A stretch of DNA of 64,000 nt from Saccharopolyspora sp. SCSIO 74807 (GCF_037023755.1 NZ_CP146100.1:6226001-6290000), one strand, 5' to 3'. Shown: positions 43,534 to 54,464, numbered from the stretch's first letter. A program made the numbers and translations. The notes: a model not told the origin generated them from the sequence alone.

Positions 43534-44311
43534 CGTCGATCGTATCCACTTCAGGGAGCAGGGGAGCCAACGGCGGCAGATCCTTCAGCGACGACAGGCC
43601 GAGCCGCTCCAAGAACAGCTCCGTCGTGCAGTACAGGTTCCCGCCGGTCTCCGAATCGGTACCGGCCTCCTCCACAAGGCCGCGCCCTACCAGGGTACGG
43701 ATGACGCCATCGACGTTGACACCGCGTACCGCCGCCACCCGGGAGCGGGTCACCGGCTGGCGGTAGGCGACCACGGCCAGCGTCTCCAGCGCCGCCCGGG
43801 TCAGCTTCGAGCGTTGCCCGTCGAGGAGGTAGCGCTCCACGTAGGGCGCGTAGGTCTCGCGCGTGTAGAACCGCCAGCCGTCGCCGACCCTGCGCAGGTC
43901 GAAACCGCTCCCGGCGTCGGCATAACCCTGCGCCAACCGCTGCAGCGCGGTGCGGATCCGCGCCACCGGCTGCTCCAGCGTGCTCGCCAGCAACTCCTCA
44001 CCCGCGGGCACGTCCACCACCAGCAGCAGCGCCTCCAACGCGGAATCCAACGCCTCGTCGGACGTCAGATCCGGAGGAGCCTGCGAAACCGCCACCGAAT
44101 CACCTGGTTCGGCCCCGTCCGGTCCTTGCGCAGTTCCCGAGTCCCCGGCGGCCAGGTCCTCAGCAGCCAGGTCCTCAGCGGCCGGGTCCTCAGCGGCCGG
44201 GTCCTCAGCGAGCGGACCCCCCGCGACCGTGTCCTCCGCGTCATCGGCCGCCTGCGCCGCAACAACACCGGGCAGCTCATCGCCGGGAACGTCGTCGTGC
44301 ACCGAACTCAC
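43526..44311 (-). CDS. scpB: segregation and condensation protein B
   Basis: This 261-residue kleisin-partner of the SMC condensin complex has the ScpB winged-helix region from about residue 85 (LDSALEALLLVVDVPAGEELL), with RAALETLAVVAYRQPVTRSRVAAVRGVN as its signature. The N-terminal 75 residues are an acidic disordered tail with a tandem Ala-Glu-Asp repeat. The GTG at 44311 overlaps the scpA stop (GTGA). It works with ScpA and Smc in chromosome compaction and segregation. Confidence 0.94.
   Translation of the reverse strand: MSSVHDDVPGDELPGVVAAQAADDAEDTVAGGPLAEDPAAEDPAAEDLAAEDLAAGDSGTAQGPDGAEPGDSVAVSQAPPDLTSDEALDSALEALLLVVDVPAGEELLASTLEQPVARIRTALQRLAQGYADAGSGFDLRRVGDGWRFYTRETYAPYVERYLLDGQRSKLTRAALETLAVVAYRQPVTRSRVAAVRGVNVDGVIRTLVGRGLVEEAGTDSETGGNLYCTTELFLERLGLSSLKDLPPLAPLLPEVDTIDDV
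44146..44205 (-). repeat. 15-base in-frame tandem repeat in scpB
   Basis: Four units of CAGCGGCCGGGTCCT type run head to tail (44146-44160, 44161-44175, 44176-44190, 44191-44205). The last two are identical. They encode an acidic AAEDP/AAEDL pentapeptide in the ScpB N-terminal tail and preserve frame at any copy number. Confidence 0.9.
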
Positions 44312-45339
44312 CCGTATTCCTCTTCCTCGACACTCGCCCGCGCCGCGTCCGCCGCCGCCTGCGCCTCCTGCACGCTGCCGCCGACCCAGCTCACCAGCAG
44401 GTTCCCCAACGGGTCCTGCTGCTCGAACGCGATCACCTGCTCCCGGAAGAGCTCCAGCAACGCCAAGAACCGCGCCACGATCTGCACCGTGTGCTCGCAG
44501 TCGGCCACCAGCTCCGAGAAGTCCGCCGACCCCTGCTCGGCAAGCCGCACCCGCAACAGCGCGGCGTGCTCGCGAACCGAGACCTGGTGCTGGTGCAGAT
44601 GCTCCAGCGACACCGTAGGCGGCGGTTTCGGCCGGAACACCGAAGCGGCGACCTCGGCCAGCCGCTGCGGCCCGACACCGATCATCACCTCCGGAAGCAA
44701 ACCCTCGAACCGCGGTTCCAGCGAGACCGAACGCGGATACCGCCGCAGCGCACCGGCCTCCAACTCGCTGAACAACGCCGCCACCTGCTTGTACGCCCGG
44801 TACTGCAGCAGCCGCGCGAACAGCAGGTCCCGCGCCTCCAGCAGCGCGAGGTCCTCCTCGTCCTCGACTTCCGCGGCGGGCACCAGCCGCGCCGCTTTCA
44901 AATCCAGCAACGTGGCAGCGACCACCAGGAACTCGGTGGTCTCGTCCAGATCCCATTGCTCGCCGAGCGCCTTGGTGTAGGCGATGAACTCGTCGGTGAC
45001 CTTGTGCAGCGCGACATCGGTGACGTCCATCTGGTGCTGCGAGATCAGTTGCAGCAGCAGGTCGAACGGGCCCTCGAAGTTCTCCAGCCGGACCGTGAAC
45101 CGCCCCGACTGGTCCGCACCGGAGGCAGCAGGCAGCTCGGCGTCCTGCGGGGGCGCCGCATCACCGGTGTTCATCTGCTCGGTCAAGTCGGTCGATTCGT
45201 CGGTGGGCGCCGGCGACTCATCCGGCGCCGCTGCTTCGTCCTGCGGTGTCGTCGCCGCACGCTGGAGCGTCGCTGCGTCCTGGGCTGCTGCGTGTTGATC
45301 GCCAACGGCGGACCCGGCCCCGTGCGGGGAGCCGGTCAC
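44308..45339 (-). CDS. scpA: segregation and condensation protein A
   Basis: This 343-residue kleisin bridges the Smc heads. From about residue 80 it shows the ScpA core: FTVRLENFEGPFDLLLQLI, TTEFLVVAATLLDLKAARLVP and a C-terminal winged helix with FLALLELFREQVIAFEQ. The first 75 residues form a Thr/Ala/Asp-rich disordered tail. The GTG at 45339 overlaps the stop of the preceding small gene (GTGA), and its own stop overlaps scpB. The block is translated in coupled fashion. Confidence 0.95.
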   Translation of the reverse strand: MTGSPHGAGSAVGDQHAAAQDAATLQRAATTPQDEAAAPDESPAPTDESTDLTEQMNTGDAAPPQDAELPAASGADQSGRFTVRLENFEGPFDLLLQLISQHQMDVTDVALHKVTDEFIAYTKALGEQWDLDETTEFLVVAATLLDLKAARLVPAAEVEDEEDLALLEARDLLFARLLQYRAYKQVAALFSELEAGALRRYPRSVSLEPRFEGLLPEVMIGVGPQRLAEVAASVFRPKPPPTVSLEHLHQHQVSVREHAALLRVRLAEQGSADFSELVADCEHTVQIVARFLALLELFREQVIAFEQQDPLGNLLVSWVGGSVQEAQAAADAARASVEEEEYG

Positions 45340-45710
45340 TCGCCGCGCTCCTGCCGCAGCCGACGCACCAGCACCGAATCCGCTCCCTGCGCCTCGAAAT
45401 CGGCCAGCAGCACCGCGACCGCCTCCCGGACGACCCTTCCCCGGTCGGCCGCGAGACCGTGCTCCGCGCGCAGCGCGAGCCGGGTCTGTTCCAACGCCAG
45501 CAACTCCTCGTCGGAGACGTACACGGTGATTTTCGCATCGTGCCTGCGCCGGCCCGAGCCCGACCTGCCCTGGCCGTCGGACCTGCCGCGGCCGTCCGGC
45601 CCCTGATCGGCTTCGGGAGCACTGCCGGACTGGGATCGCTCCTGCTCCGCAGCCCGCCCCGTCGTGCGGAACAACTCCGCGGCGCCGGGCAACGTGGCAC
45701 GGCGCTTCAC
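45336..45710 (-). CDS. small ribbon-helix-helix-like protein between parA and scpA
   Basis: This 124-residue protein has a low-complexity Arg/Gly/Asp N-terminal half. A C-terminal segment DAKITVYVSDEELLALEQTRLALR, then DRGRVVREAVAVLLADFE, looks like a ribbon-helix-helix DNA-binding fold. A gene of this kind is commonly found between the orphan parA and scpA in actinobacteria, so it may be the partner of the ParA ATPase or bind DNA for condensin loading. That is inference. The GTG at 45710 lies 19 bases after the parA stop; no good ribosome binding site is seen. Confidence 0.75.
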   Translation of the reverse strand: MKRRATLPGAAELFRTTGRAAEQERSQSGSAPEADQGPDGRGRSDGQGRSGSGRRRHDAKITVYVSDEELLALEQTRLALRAEHGLAADRGRVVREAVAVLLADFEAQGADSVLVRRLRQERGE

Positions 45711-45729
45711 CCGGCCACCCCGCGGCGGA

Positions 45730-46671
45730 TCACCGCGCGATCACCTCGCGCGCCAGCGAGCGGTAAGCCTGCGCCCCCGCCGAACGCGGCGCCCAGCGGG
45801 TGATCGGCTCTCCCGCGACCGTCGTCTCCGGGAACCGGACGGTGCGGTTGATCACGCTGTCGAACACGATGTCCCCGAACGCCTCCACCACGCGGGACAT
45901 CACTTCCCGCGAATGCAGCGTGCGAGGGTCGAACATGGTCGCCAGGATGCCGCTGATCTCCAACTTCGGGTTCAGCCGCTCCTGGACCTTCTCGATCGTG
46001 TCGATCAGCAGCGCGACCCCGCGCAGGCTGAAGAACTCGCACTCCAGCGGGATGACCACGCCGTCCGCGGCGGCCAGCGCGTTGACCGTGAGCAGGCCCA
46101 GCGACGGCTGGCAGTCGACCAGGATGAAGTCGTACTCCTTCATCGCCGGGTACAGCACCCGGCCCAGCGTCTGCTCCCGGCCCACCTCGGCGACCAGTTG
46201 CACTTCGGCGGCGGAGAGGTCGATGTTGCTCGGCAGCAGGTCCATGCCCTCCACCGTGGTCGAGCGCACCACGTCCTGGACCTTCACGGAGCGTTCCATG
46301 ATCACGTTGTAGATCGTCTGCTCGAGTTGGTGCGGCTGCACCCCGAGGCCGACCGAAAGCGCGCCCTGCGGATCGAAGTCCACCAGCAGCACCCGCCGGC
46401 CGTACTCGGCCAGCGCAGCACCCAGGTTGATCGTCGACGTGGTCTTGCCGACGCCGCCCTTCTGGTTGCACATGGCCAGCACCGAGGCCGGGCCGTGCCG
46501 ATCCAGCAGCGGCGGCTCGGGAATGTGCCTGCGCGGCCTGCCGGTCGGGCCGACGTTGCCATCCTGGTCCAACTCGGCCGCGTCACCCGCGACACCGGGC
46601 TTCTCCGGGGCGATGCTCAGGTCGACCGCGCCCCGGGACCGCCCTTCGGCGGAGGGCTGCGGTGTCGACAT
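45730..46671 (-). CDS. ParA/Soj-family ATPase (orphan, condensin-linked)
   Basis: This 313-residue deviant Walker ATPase has ASVLAMCNQKGGVGKTTSTI near residue 65, a Walker A' FDPQGALS and Walker B LVDCQPSLGLLTV. About 60 disordered residues precede the domain. It is not next to parB or the origin genes; its location before scpA-scpB is the conserved place of the second actinobacterial ParA. The ATG at 46671 has AAGGAG upstream. It probably positions or assists chromosome or condensin complexes and is not a plasmid partition gene. Confidence 0.92.
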   Translation of the reverse strand: MSTPQPSAEGRSRGAVDLSIAPEKPGVAGDAAELDQDGNVGPTGRPRRHIPEPPLLDRHGPASVLAMCNQKGGVGKTTSTINLGAALAEYGRRVLLVDFDPQGALSVGLGVQPHQLEQTIYNVIMERSVKVQDVVRSTTVEGMDLLPSNIDLSAAEVQLVAEVGREQTLGRVLYPAMKEYDFILVDCQPSLGLLTVNALAAADGVVIPLECEFFSLRGVALLIDTIEKVQERLNPKLEISGILATMFDPRTLHSREVMSRVVEAFGDIVFDSVINRTVRFPETTVAGEPITRWAPRSAGAQAYRSLAREVIAR

Positions 46672-46800
46672 GGCGCTAGGACTCCTTGTCTGCCGGTGAC
46701 GATCATACCGATCGGACGAAGCCTAAGTGGCATTCTCGACCAGCGGCAACGCGCCTCGCCGAGGGGCCCGCGAAATGCGGCCCACCACACCCGGTCGTGG

Positions 46801-47754
46801 TCAAGACCCAGCGCTGAGCGCGCGGGGATGCGCGGTGGCGTACACCTCACGCAGCGTGTTCACCGTGACCAGCGTGTAGACCTGCGTCGTCGTGACCGAG
46901 GCGTGCCCGAGCAGCTCCTGCACGACGCGCACGTCGGCACCGCCCTCCAGCAGGTGCGTCGCGAACGAATGGCGCAGCACGTGCGGGGAAACCTCACGGG
47001 TGATCCCCGCACGCTCCGCCGCAGTCTTCAACGTGTTCCAAGCGCTCTGCCGCGACAACCTGCCGCCGCGGGAATTCAGGAACACCGCCGACGTCCCCCG
47101 CCCGCGCCCGGCCAGCGTCGGACGGGAGCGCACGAGGTACGCCTGCAACGCTTCCAGCGCGGGGCGCCCGACCGGCACGATCCGCTGCCGGCCGCCCTTG
47201 CCGTTGAGCAGCACCGTCCGTTCGCCGGAGTCGACATCGTCGACGTCCAGACCCACGGCCTCGGAGATTCGAGCGCCGGACGAATACAGCAATTCCAGCA
47301 ACGCACGATCCCGCAGTCCGCGCCCGTCCTGCCCGGCCGCGTTGTCGAGCAGTCGCAGCACCTCATCCACCGGCAACGCCTTCGGCAACCGACGTGAAGG
47401 CGTAGGCGGCGACACCTCCCGCGCCACGTCGGCTTCGACCCAGCCCTCCGCGTGTGCGAACCGGTGCAGCCCGCGCACCGCCACAAGCGCCCGAGCCGCC
47501 GAAGATTGCGCGAGCGCAGGCCGCTGCGCAGCACCTTCACGGAGTTCGGCGGTGAATTCGGCCAGGTGCCCCGCCCCGACCTCGCGCAACTCATGAACAC
47601 CCGACTCCGCCAGATGTGCCCCATAACGCCGCAAATCGCGCGCGTAGGAATCGAGCGTGCTGCGCGCGGTCCCCCGCTCGACCGCCAAATGGTCCAAATA
47701 TCCGGCGAAGGCGGCGCGCAGCCCCTCGGGAAGTCCTTCGGAGGCTTTCACCAC
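46801..47754 (-). CDS. xerD: site-specific tyrosine recombinase XerD
   Basis: This 317-residue recombinase resolves chromosome dimers at dif. An N-terminal SAM-like DNA-binding domain (residues 12-105) precedes the catalytic domain. That domain has Arg in [13 protein letters not shown], Lys in [36 protein letters not shown] and the terminal nucleophile Tyr. The position next to parA-scpAB is the standard housekeeping location, so this is not a phage integrase. The GTG start is at 47754. Confidence 0.95.
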   Translation of the reverse strand: MVKASEGLPEGLRAAFAGYLDHLAVERGTARSTLDSYARDLRRYGAHLAESGVHELREVGAGHLAEFTAELREGAAQRPALAQSSAARALVAVRGLHRFAHAEGWVEADVAREVSPPTPSRRLPKALPVDEVLRLLDNAAGQDGRGLRDRALLELLYSSGARISEAVGLDVDDVDSGERTVLLNGKGGRQRIVPVGRPALEALQAYLVRSRPTLAGRGRGTSAVFLNSRGGRLSRQSAWNTLKTAAERAGITREVSPHVLRHSFATHLLEGGADVRVVQELLGHASVTTTQVYTLVTVNTLREVYATAHPRALSAGS

Positions 47755-47967
47755 CGACCTCCTCCGTGCCTGGAACGAACCAGCTGCAGCCTAAGAAACC
47801 GTGATGCGCGAGGAACGATCCGCATGGGCACCGATTGTCCCCCATTCCAGTGAAACTCCCGCAGCGAGTTCACGATCTCGTCGCTCACCAGGGAAGAACC
47901 GGACAGCACCGACACAGTCTCGCGGAATCGACACCGTGCCCGGATGAATCGGTCTACCGTGTTCCGG

Positions 47968-48495
47968 GTGAGCCAACCACGGGATCCCGGCCAAATGCGG
48001 ATCGGCGACGAGGAACGGTCACAGGCTTCGCAAGCCCTCGGCGAACACTTCGCAAAAAGTCGGCTGACCGTGGTCGAGTACGAGGAACGGCTCGATCGAG
48101 CTCTCCGCGCCGTTACCCGCAACGATCTGATGGCGCTGTTCGCCGACCTGCCGGGGCCACGCCCGATGGGTCTGCCTGCGCCACCGCAGGCACAAGCGCC
48201 GGGACCACCGCTCCCGTACCGCCCGACCCCTTACCCCGGGTACGACGCGCTCATCCGGTCGGGCAAGTCCCGGATCACGGCCGGTGTGCTGCAGATCGTG
48301 CTGCCATTCGGCGTGGGGCGGTTCTACACCGGCCACACCGGCACAGCCATCGCGCAACTCCTGCTGTTCTTCTTCGGGCTGTTGACCTTCGGCCTTACCA
48401 GTGCGATAGCCGCGATCTGGTGCTTCATCGACGGAATCGTGCTGCTGGCCAACACAGACAGCACCGACGCAGCGGGACGCCGCCTGAGCTCTTGA
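47968..48495 (+). CDS. DUF1707 and TM2 domain membrane protein
   Basis: This protein of about 175 residues has an N-terminal DUF1707 (MRIGDEERSQASQALGEHFAKSRL, then YEERLDRALRAVT), a Pro-rich linker and a C-terminal TM2 domain with two helices (VGRFYTGHTGTAIAQLLLFF, IAAIWCFIDGIVLLA). Such fusions are common in actinobacteria; the role is unknown. I prefer the GTG at 47968: it has no ribosome binding site, but TACCGT lies seven bases upstream, fitting leaderless transcription. An in-frame ATG at 47944 is the alternative. It is divergent from xerD. Confidence 0.82.
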   Translation: MSQPRDPGQMRIGDEERSQASQALGEHFAKSRLTVVEYEERLDRALRAVTRNDLMALFADLPGPRPMGLPAPPQAQAPGPPLPYRPTPYPGYDALIRSGKSRITAGVLQIVLPFGVGRFYTGHTGTAIAQLLLFFFGLLTFGLTSAIAAIWCFIDGIVLLANTDSTDAAGRRLSS

Positions 48496-48501
48496 ACCGA
48501 G

Positions 48502-49167
48502 TTACCCGTGCAGCCTCTTGGCAAGGCTGTGCGGACGATCCTGCCACTCCGCTTCGGGCGGCCTTGGCTGCGCGCCCGCCCGCACCGCGTGCGCGGCGAG
48601 CAGACCGGTGACCGCCGGAGCGTTGACGATCTCACCGGCGAAGACCATGCGCACCGCCTCGTCGAACGGGAAGCGGCGAATCACCAGGTCGGCTTCCTCA
48701 TCACCGGTGGCGTCCGGGCGCTGCACATCGGACAACCCCCGAGCGAGGAAGATCCGCTCGCTCTGGTCGGTGAAGCCCGGCGACGAGGCGATGTCCGCGA
48801 GCACCGACCAGGACTCGGCGGCCAGACCGACCTCTTCGGCCAATTCCCGCTGCGCGGTGTGCAACGGGTCTTCACCGGCGACATCGAGCAGTCCCGCAGG
48901 CAACTCCCACAACCGCCGACCCAACGGATAGCGGTACTGGTGGATCAACACGACCTGGTCGGCGTCGTCGAGCACGACCACCGACACCGCGCCCAGGTGC
49001 TCGACCACCTCGCGGCGTGCCTGCACACCGCCGGGCATGGCCACCTCGTCCGCCCGCAACGCCAGGATCTTGCCGACGTACACGTCCTCGGTCGCCACGG
49101 TGCTGAAGCGATGCGTGCCGCCGGTCCGCTCGATCTCGTTCGCGCCCGCGTTCTCCGTGCTGCTCAC
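48502..49167 (-). CDS. NUDIX hydrolase, ADP-ribose pyrophosphatase type
   Basis: This 221-residue NUDIX enzyme hydrolyses nucleoside diphosphate sugars, probably ADP-ribose. The Nudix box is complete: GLLDVAGEDPLHTAQRELAEEVGL. The upstream VLIHQYRYPLGRRLWELPAG is typical of ADP-ribose pyrophosphatases. It directly follows pyrG (20 bases) on the same strand, the usual actinobacterial arrangement. The GTG start at 49167 lies close to the pyrG stop. Confidence 0.92.
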   Translation of the reverse strand: MSSTENAGANEIERTGGTHRFSTVATEDVYVGKILALRADEVAMPGGVQARREVVEHLGAVSVVVLDDADQVVLIHQYRYPLGRRLWELPAGLLDVAGEDPLHTAQRELAEEVGLAAESWSVLADIASSPGFTDQSERIFLARGLSDVQRPDATGDEEADLVIRRFPFDEAVRMVFAGEIVNAPAVTGLLAAHAVRAGAQPRPPEAEWQDRPHSLAKRLHG

Positions 49168-49187
49168 GCCGCCAGCCTACGGATGGA

Positions 49188-50903
<1,716 letters not shown>

Positions 50904-51097
50904 TCAAGCCGTCGCCGGGCTGAAGTGAACGTGCACAGGCAGGACGGCCGAATCCGTCTCACCCACGGGATTTCAGCCTAACGCACGATGAACTTCGGGT
51001 ACACGGCAGCCCGGATGGCTTTGAGCACGTTGACCACTGCTGGTCAACCGCCAAAGGTGCACTGCTCGAGGCTCTTCGAACGCCTGCTTCGCACCGT

Positions 51098-51970
51098 TCA
51101 GGCTTTGGTCCGGTCCACCTCCTTCTCCAGCAAGCGCACCGACTCCTCCGGGTCGAGGGCCGACTCGACAAGCTGGTCGAAGGCATCCTGGTGGACCTGC
51201 ACGTCCGTGGGCGAGTCCAGCAACGGCCGGACGGCCAAGGCTGGTCGATACACCACGGCCGGAGGTGAGTCCGCACCGAAGGACAGCACGGTGAACGAGC
51301 CGTCGGCCGCCAAGGCACCGGCGGCGAACGGCAGCACCCGAAGCGTCACCTCAGCCCTCGCCGCGATCTCCAGCAGACGGTCCCACTGGCCGCGAAGCAC
51401 GTCCGGGCCGCCGACCACCCTTCGCAACGCCGACTCCGCAAGTACGAGGTCGAGCGGCACGCCGCCGCTGTCCAAGTTCCGCTGACGGATCTCCAGCGCC
51501 TCGAGCGAGCGCTCGGAGTCCGCCGCGGGTTCGGCAGATCGGCGAGCCGCAAGCACGGCGGCTGCGTAATCCCGGGTACGCACCAGCTCCGGCAGCACCT
51601 CGGTACCGAAGACGCGCACGTCGGCGGCTTCGGCCTCGAAGCCGATGTAGAGCCTGTCTTCGGGCGGTAGCACGTCGCGATACGAGTCCCACCATCCGCG
51701 CCCGCGCGCTTGGTGGGCGAGTGAGACCAGGTGCTCCCGGTGCCGGCCTTCGGCGTGACAGATGTCCGCGAGGGCGATGACCGCCTCGACTCCGACCGCC
51801 TGCCGCGACCCTTCGATCTTGCTGACCTTCGCCTGCGGCCAACCCAAGCGGTCGGCGACATCGACGTGCGTCAGCCCGGCCGCCCGGCGCAGTTCTTTCA
51901 GCTCGGCGGCAAGCATGTGACGCCGGACCGTGGGACTGGTCCGCTGCCGCTCGGTTTGCGTTTCGTCCAT
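51098..51970 (-). CDS. XRE-family regulator with DUF5753 domain (WhiJ-like)
   Basis: This 290-residue protein has an XRE helix-turn-helix at residues 18-75 (LAAELKELRRAAGLTHVDVADRLG, then KVSKIEGSRQAVGV). The C-terminal DUF5753 domain contains WWDSYRDVLPPEDRLYIGFEAEA and VTLRVLPFAAGA. This is the WhiJ-like regulator type that usually sits beside a DUF397 gene; none lies here. The ATG at 51970 has only a short AAGG upstream. Two interleaved inverted repeats 40-76 bases upstream are likely its own control sites. Confidence 0.88.
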   Translation of the reverse strand: MDETQTERQRTSPTVRRHMLAAELKELRRAAGLTHVDVADRLGWPQAKVSKIEGSRQAVGVEAVIALADICHAEGRHREHLVSLAHQARGRGWWDSYRDVLPPEDRLYIGFEAEAADVRVFGTEVLPELVRTRDYAAAVLAARRSAEPAADSERSLEALEIRQRNLDSGGVPLDLVLAESALRRVVGGPDVLRGQWDRLLEIAARAEVTLRVLPFAAGALAADGSFTVLSFGADSPPAVVYRPALAVRPLLDSPTDVQVHQDAFDQLVESALDPEESVRLLEKEVDRTKA

Positions 51971-52008
51971 GCCTTGATCTTGGGTCGGCAGATGGGGCAA
52001 CGTCCAGG

Positions 52009-52046
52009 AATGCCACCTGATCGAATTATGGCATTTCGAATAATTC
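52009..52046. promoter_or_regulatory. interleaved AT-rich inverted repeats upstream of the XRE gene
   Basis: AATGCCA (52009-52015) is mirrored by TGGCATT (52029-52035), and GAATTAT (52023-52029) by ATAATTC (52040-52046). The two 7-base inverted repeats interlock over 38 bases of unusually AT-rich sequence and lie where the XRE promoter should be. Confidence 0.5.
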
Positions 52047-52160
52047 TTCGGCCATCCTGGACGGCATGACCTCCCGAACCCGGTCCGGCGCCCGGCTGGA
52101 ATCCCGCGCCCGGCCCCTCCCCTGGGCGCGGCGCCCGGCCGCCGCGCGCCGGACCGTCCG

Positions 52161-52194
52161 GCCGGGCGGCGCGCTCGCGTACGCGCCGCCCGGC
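52161..52194. other. 13-bp GC hairpin in a skewed gap
   Basis: GCCGGGCGGCGCG (52161-52173) pairs perfectly with CGCGCCGCCCGGC (52182-52194) around an 8-base loop. It lies past the steB stop on the minus strand. It has no T-run. The surrounding 52060-52245 is about 80 percent G+C by eye, with no supported gene. Confidence 0.45.
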
Positions 52195-52245
52195 GCAAGC
52201 CTCGGACCGCGCTACCCGCGCCCGGCACTCGCTGCGGACCGGGCC

Positions 52246-53184
52246 TCAGTCCCTGGCGCCGGGCACCACGCCTTGCGCGGTACCCGCGACGCCGTAGTGC
52301 CCGGCTCGATGGTCGAGCTGCTCGCGCAACGCGAGCACAGCGGCCGCCATCCCCTGCGGGGTCTCCACATCGTCCACTGTGGAGAGCGCGGCGGCCGTCG
52401 ACGAGTCCGCCCTGGCAACCCCGACCGCGCCGGCGCCGGCTGCGGACCCGGAACGGCCGGCGAGTACAGCTCCGGATCCCGAGCGGTCGAGCTGAGTCGC
52501 CAGGCGGGCCACCACGCTCGCACGGCTTCCCGCGTCATCTCCGCGTTCCGCACCGCCGGTCAGGACCAGGGCCAGCGGCGCGGGCTGGACCTCGCCGGAG
52601 GCCGTGGCGAACCCGCCTTCGCTCAACCCGCCCAGGGCGGCCGACCGCTCTTCCGGGGAGACCTGAGGCTGTCCGGTCGCCTGGTCCAGCATGGTCAGCG
52701 GCCCCAGCAACCCGCCCGTGAGCGTGCCGAGATCCGTCGCGGTCGGCAGCTGCACCCCGGCGGGCAGCAACCGGGTGACCACCCGGCGCAACTGGTCCGC
52801 ACGGTCCGGTGCGGCGACCGCCTCGGTGAGCTGCATATCACCGGTCACGCGGCCGCCCGCCGCCTCGATCATGCGGCGCGCGCCGTCCCGCTCCTGTTGT
52901 GGAACGTCCCACGAGCTGACCAGGACGACTCCGCGGTCGGCGAGCTGACCCCGCACCGCCATCGGAGCCGTCGCGGCGCTGAAGCGCCGCGCTCCGTCGA
53001 GGCGCGCTTGCAACGCCGTGCGTTCGGCGCTCAGCTCGCCGACCTGATGGCTCAGGGAATCCCGCTCGCTACCGACGTGGGACAGCAACCGGTCGCTCAA
53101 CGACGTCGACCCGAGCACGATCCCGACCGCCAGTGCCAGGAACACCGCGGCCAACGAAACCAGGTGATGCCGCATCGAGATCAC
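52246..53184 (-). CDS. steB: SteB/MctB-family membrane protein (copper transporter family name)
   Basis: This 312-residue protein has a single N-terminal membrane helix (VSLAAVFLALAVGIVLGS), a coiled coil at about residues 35-70 and a mostly extracytoplasmic domain. It matches the actinobacterial MctB family, called copper transporter in databases. In corynebacteria its partner pair SteA-SteB acts at the division site. The GTG at 53184 overlaps the steA stop (GTGA) and gives VISMRHHLVSLAAVFL, the family start. Adjacent steA supports the division-linked role over copper export. Confidence 0.88.
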   Translation of the reverse strand: MISMRHHLVSLAAVFLALAVGIVLGSTSLSDRLLSHVGSERDSLSHQVGELSAERTALQARLDGARRFSAATAPMAVRGQLADRGVVLVSSWDVPQQERDGARRMIEAAGGRVTGDMQLTEAVAAPDRADQLRRVVTRLLPAGVQLPTATDLGTLTGGLLGPLTMLDQATGQPQVSPEERSAALGGLSEGGFATASGEVQPAPLALVLTGGAERGDDAGSRASVVARLATQLDRSGSGAVLAGRSGSAAGAGAVGVARADSSTAAALSTVDDVETPQGMAAAVLALREQLDHRAGHYGVAGTAQGVVPGARD

Positions 53185-54365
53185 ACGAACCACCCCTTCA
53201 CCAACGCGAGCGCGGACTGCCCGGCATCCTGCAGCACGGCGAGGAACGAGGTCCCGAATCCCGATGCCGCCAGCGCGATGAACACGACCGCGAGCACGGC
53301 CAGCACCAGCAGCAGAAGCGCTGCATTCGAGCCGGTCCCGCGCTGCAAGACCGCAACGGCCGACCCGTCGACGAGCCTGCTGCCCAGCCGCAACCGGGTC
53401 AGGAACGTGGACGGGTTCGATCCGGAGCGACCCCGGTCCAGGAACTCGTGCAGGGTCGCCTGGAACCCCACGGTCACCACCAGCTGCGCCGCACGAGCAT
53501 CCGCGATCAGCAAGGCCAAGTCTTCGGGATTGCCGGAGGCCGGGAACGTCAACGCACCGATACCCAGGTCCTGGATGCGCTCGATGCCGGGAGCGTGTCC
53601 GTCGACATGAGCGGGAACGACCACTTCGGTGCCCCGTTTGAGGGTGGCCGTCTCGATGCCGTTGGGGTCACCGACGACCACGTCGGGGTGATATCCGGCA
53701 CGTCGCAGCGTGTCCGCTCCGGTGTCCACTCCGATCAGCACCGGGCGGTAATGCTTGATGTACCGCTTGAGCCGTTTGAGGTCGTCGACGTGCCCGTAGC
53801 CGGGCGCCAGCACGAGCACGTGGCGGCCTTCCATCGGCACGCTCACGTCCGGAACCCCGATCCCGTCCAGGATCAGCATCCGCTCGGTGCGCAAGAACTC
53901 GATGGTGTTGGCGGAGAAAGCTTCCAACTGCGCGGTCATCCCGGCCTTGGCCTCGATGAGCTGATCCGCGATCGAGTCCGCGTCCTGTTCCTGGCCGTAG
54001 GCGAGTTCCTCGTCGCCGGAGTACACCACGCCCTCGTGCAACCGAATGCGCGCGCCGTCCTTGACCGATCGCAGGACGTCCGAACCGACGTCGTCGATCA
54101 GGGTGACGTCCGCGCCGGAGAGGACCTCCGGCCCCAGGTTGGGGAAGCGTCCCGAGATCGACGGCGCGGCGTTGACCACCCCCACCACACCGGCTTCGAC
54201 CAAGGCGTCCGCGGTGCGGCGATCGAGGTCCACGTGATCGAACACGACGACGTCGCCCGGGCCGAACCGCCGCGGCAGTTCGCCGGGACGGTGCGCTACC
54301 CGCGCCGTCCCGGCCACACCAGGACGGCTGTCCTCCTGGCGGGTGAGGAGACCACTGATCTTCAT
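53181..54365 (-). CDS. steA: putative cytokinetic ring protein SteA
   Basis: This 394-residue protein contains a thiamine-pyrophosphokinase-like fold (VGDPNGIETATLKRGTEVVVPAHVDGHAPG) and one C-terminal membrane helix (LLLLVLAVLAVVFIALAASG). It is the SteA family, tied to cell division in Corynebacterium. It starts at ATG 54365, and steB follows with a 4-base overlap. recN lies 99 bases upstream on the same strand, the common actinobacterial order. Confidence 0.92.
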   Translation of the reverse strand: MKISGLLTRQEDSRPGVAGTARVAHRPGELPRRFGPGDVVVFDHVDLDRRTADALVEAGVVGVVNAAPSISGRFPNLGPEVLSGADVTLIDDVGSDVLRSVKDGARIRLHEGVVYSGDEELAYGQEQDADSIADQLIEAKAGMTAQLEAFSANTIEFLRTERMLILDGIGVPDVSVPMEGRHVLVLAPGYGHVDDLKRLKRYIKHYRPVLIGVDTGADTLRRAGYHPDVVVGDPNGIETATLKRGTEVVVPAHVDGHAPGIERIQDLGIGALTFPASGNPEDLALLIADARAAQLVVTVGFQATLHEFLDRGRSGSNPSTFLTRLRLGSRLVDGSAVAVLQRGTGSNAALLLLVLAVLAVVFIALAASGFGTSFLAVLQDAGQSALALVKGWFV

Positions 54366-54464
54366 GAACCGATGGTGACAAACAGATCACCGAACGCAGG
54401 ACCGCCACGCCGTACCGGTACCGCCGTTCACCGATATTTCACTGCCCTGAACGGAGCAACGAGA

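Noticed and set aside
6512..44205. CRISPR-like repeats
   Set aside because: The repeats are in-frame coding minisatellites of 15 or 18 bases without spacers; no cas genes are seen.
45730..46671. A plasmid partition system
   Set aside because: ParA is in the chromosomal condensin locus, without parB or centromere-like repeats.
46801..47754. A phage or island integrase
   Set aside because: The tyrosine recombinase sits in the conserved xerD-parA-scpAB block and has XerD length and motifs; no attachment site or tRNA end is near.
52066..52245. A plus-strand gene starting ATG at 52066
   Set aside because: The translation is Arg/Pro/Ala low-complexity and the frame only stays open by running antisense through steB.
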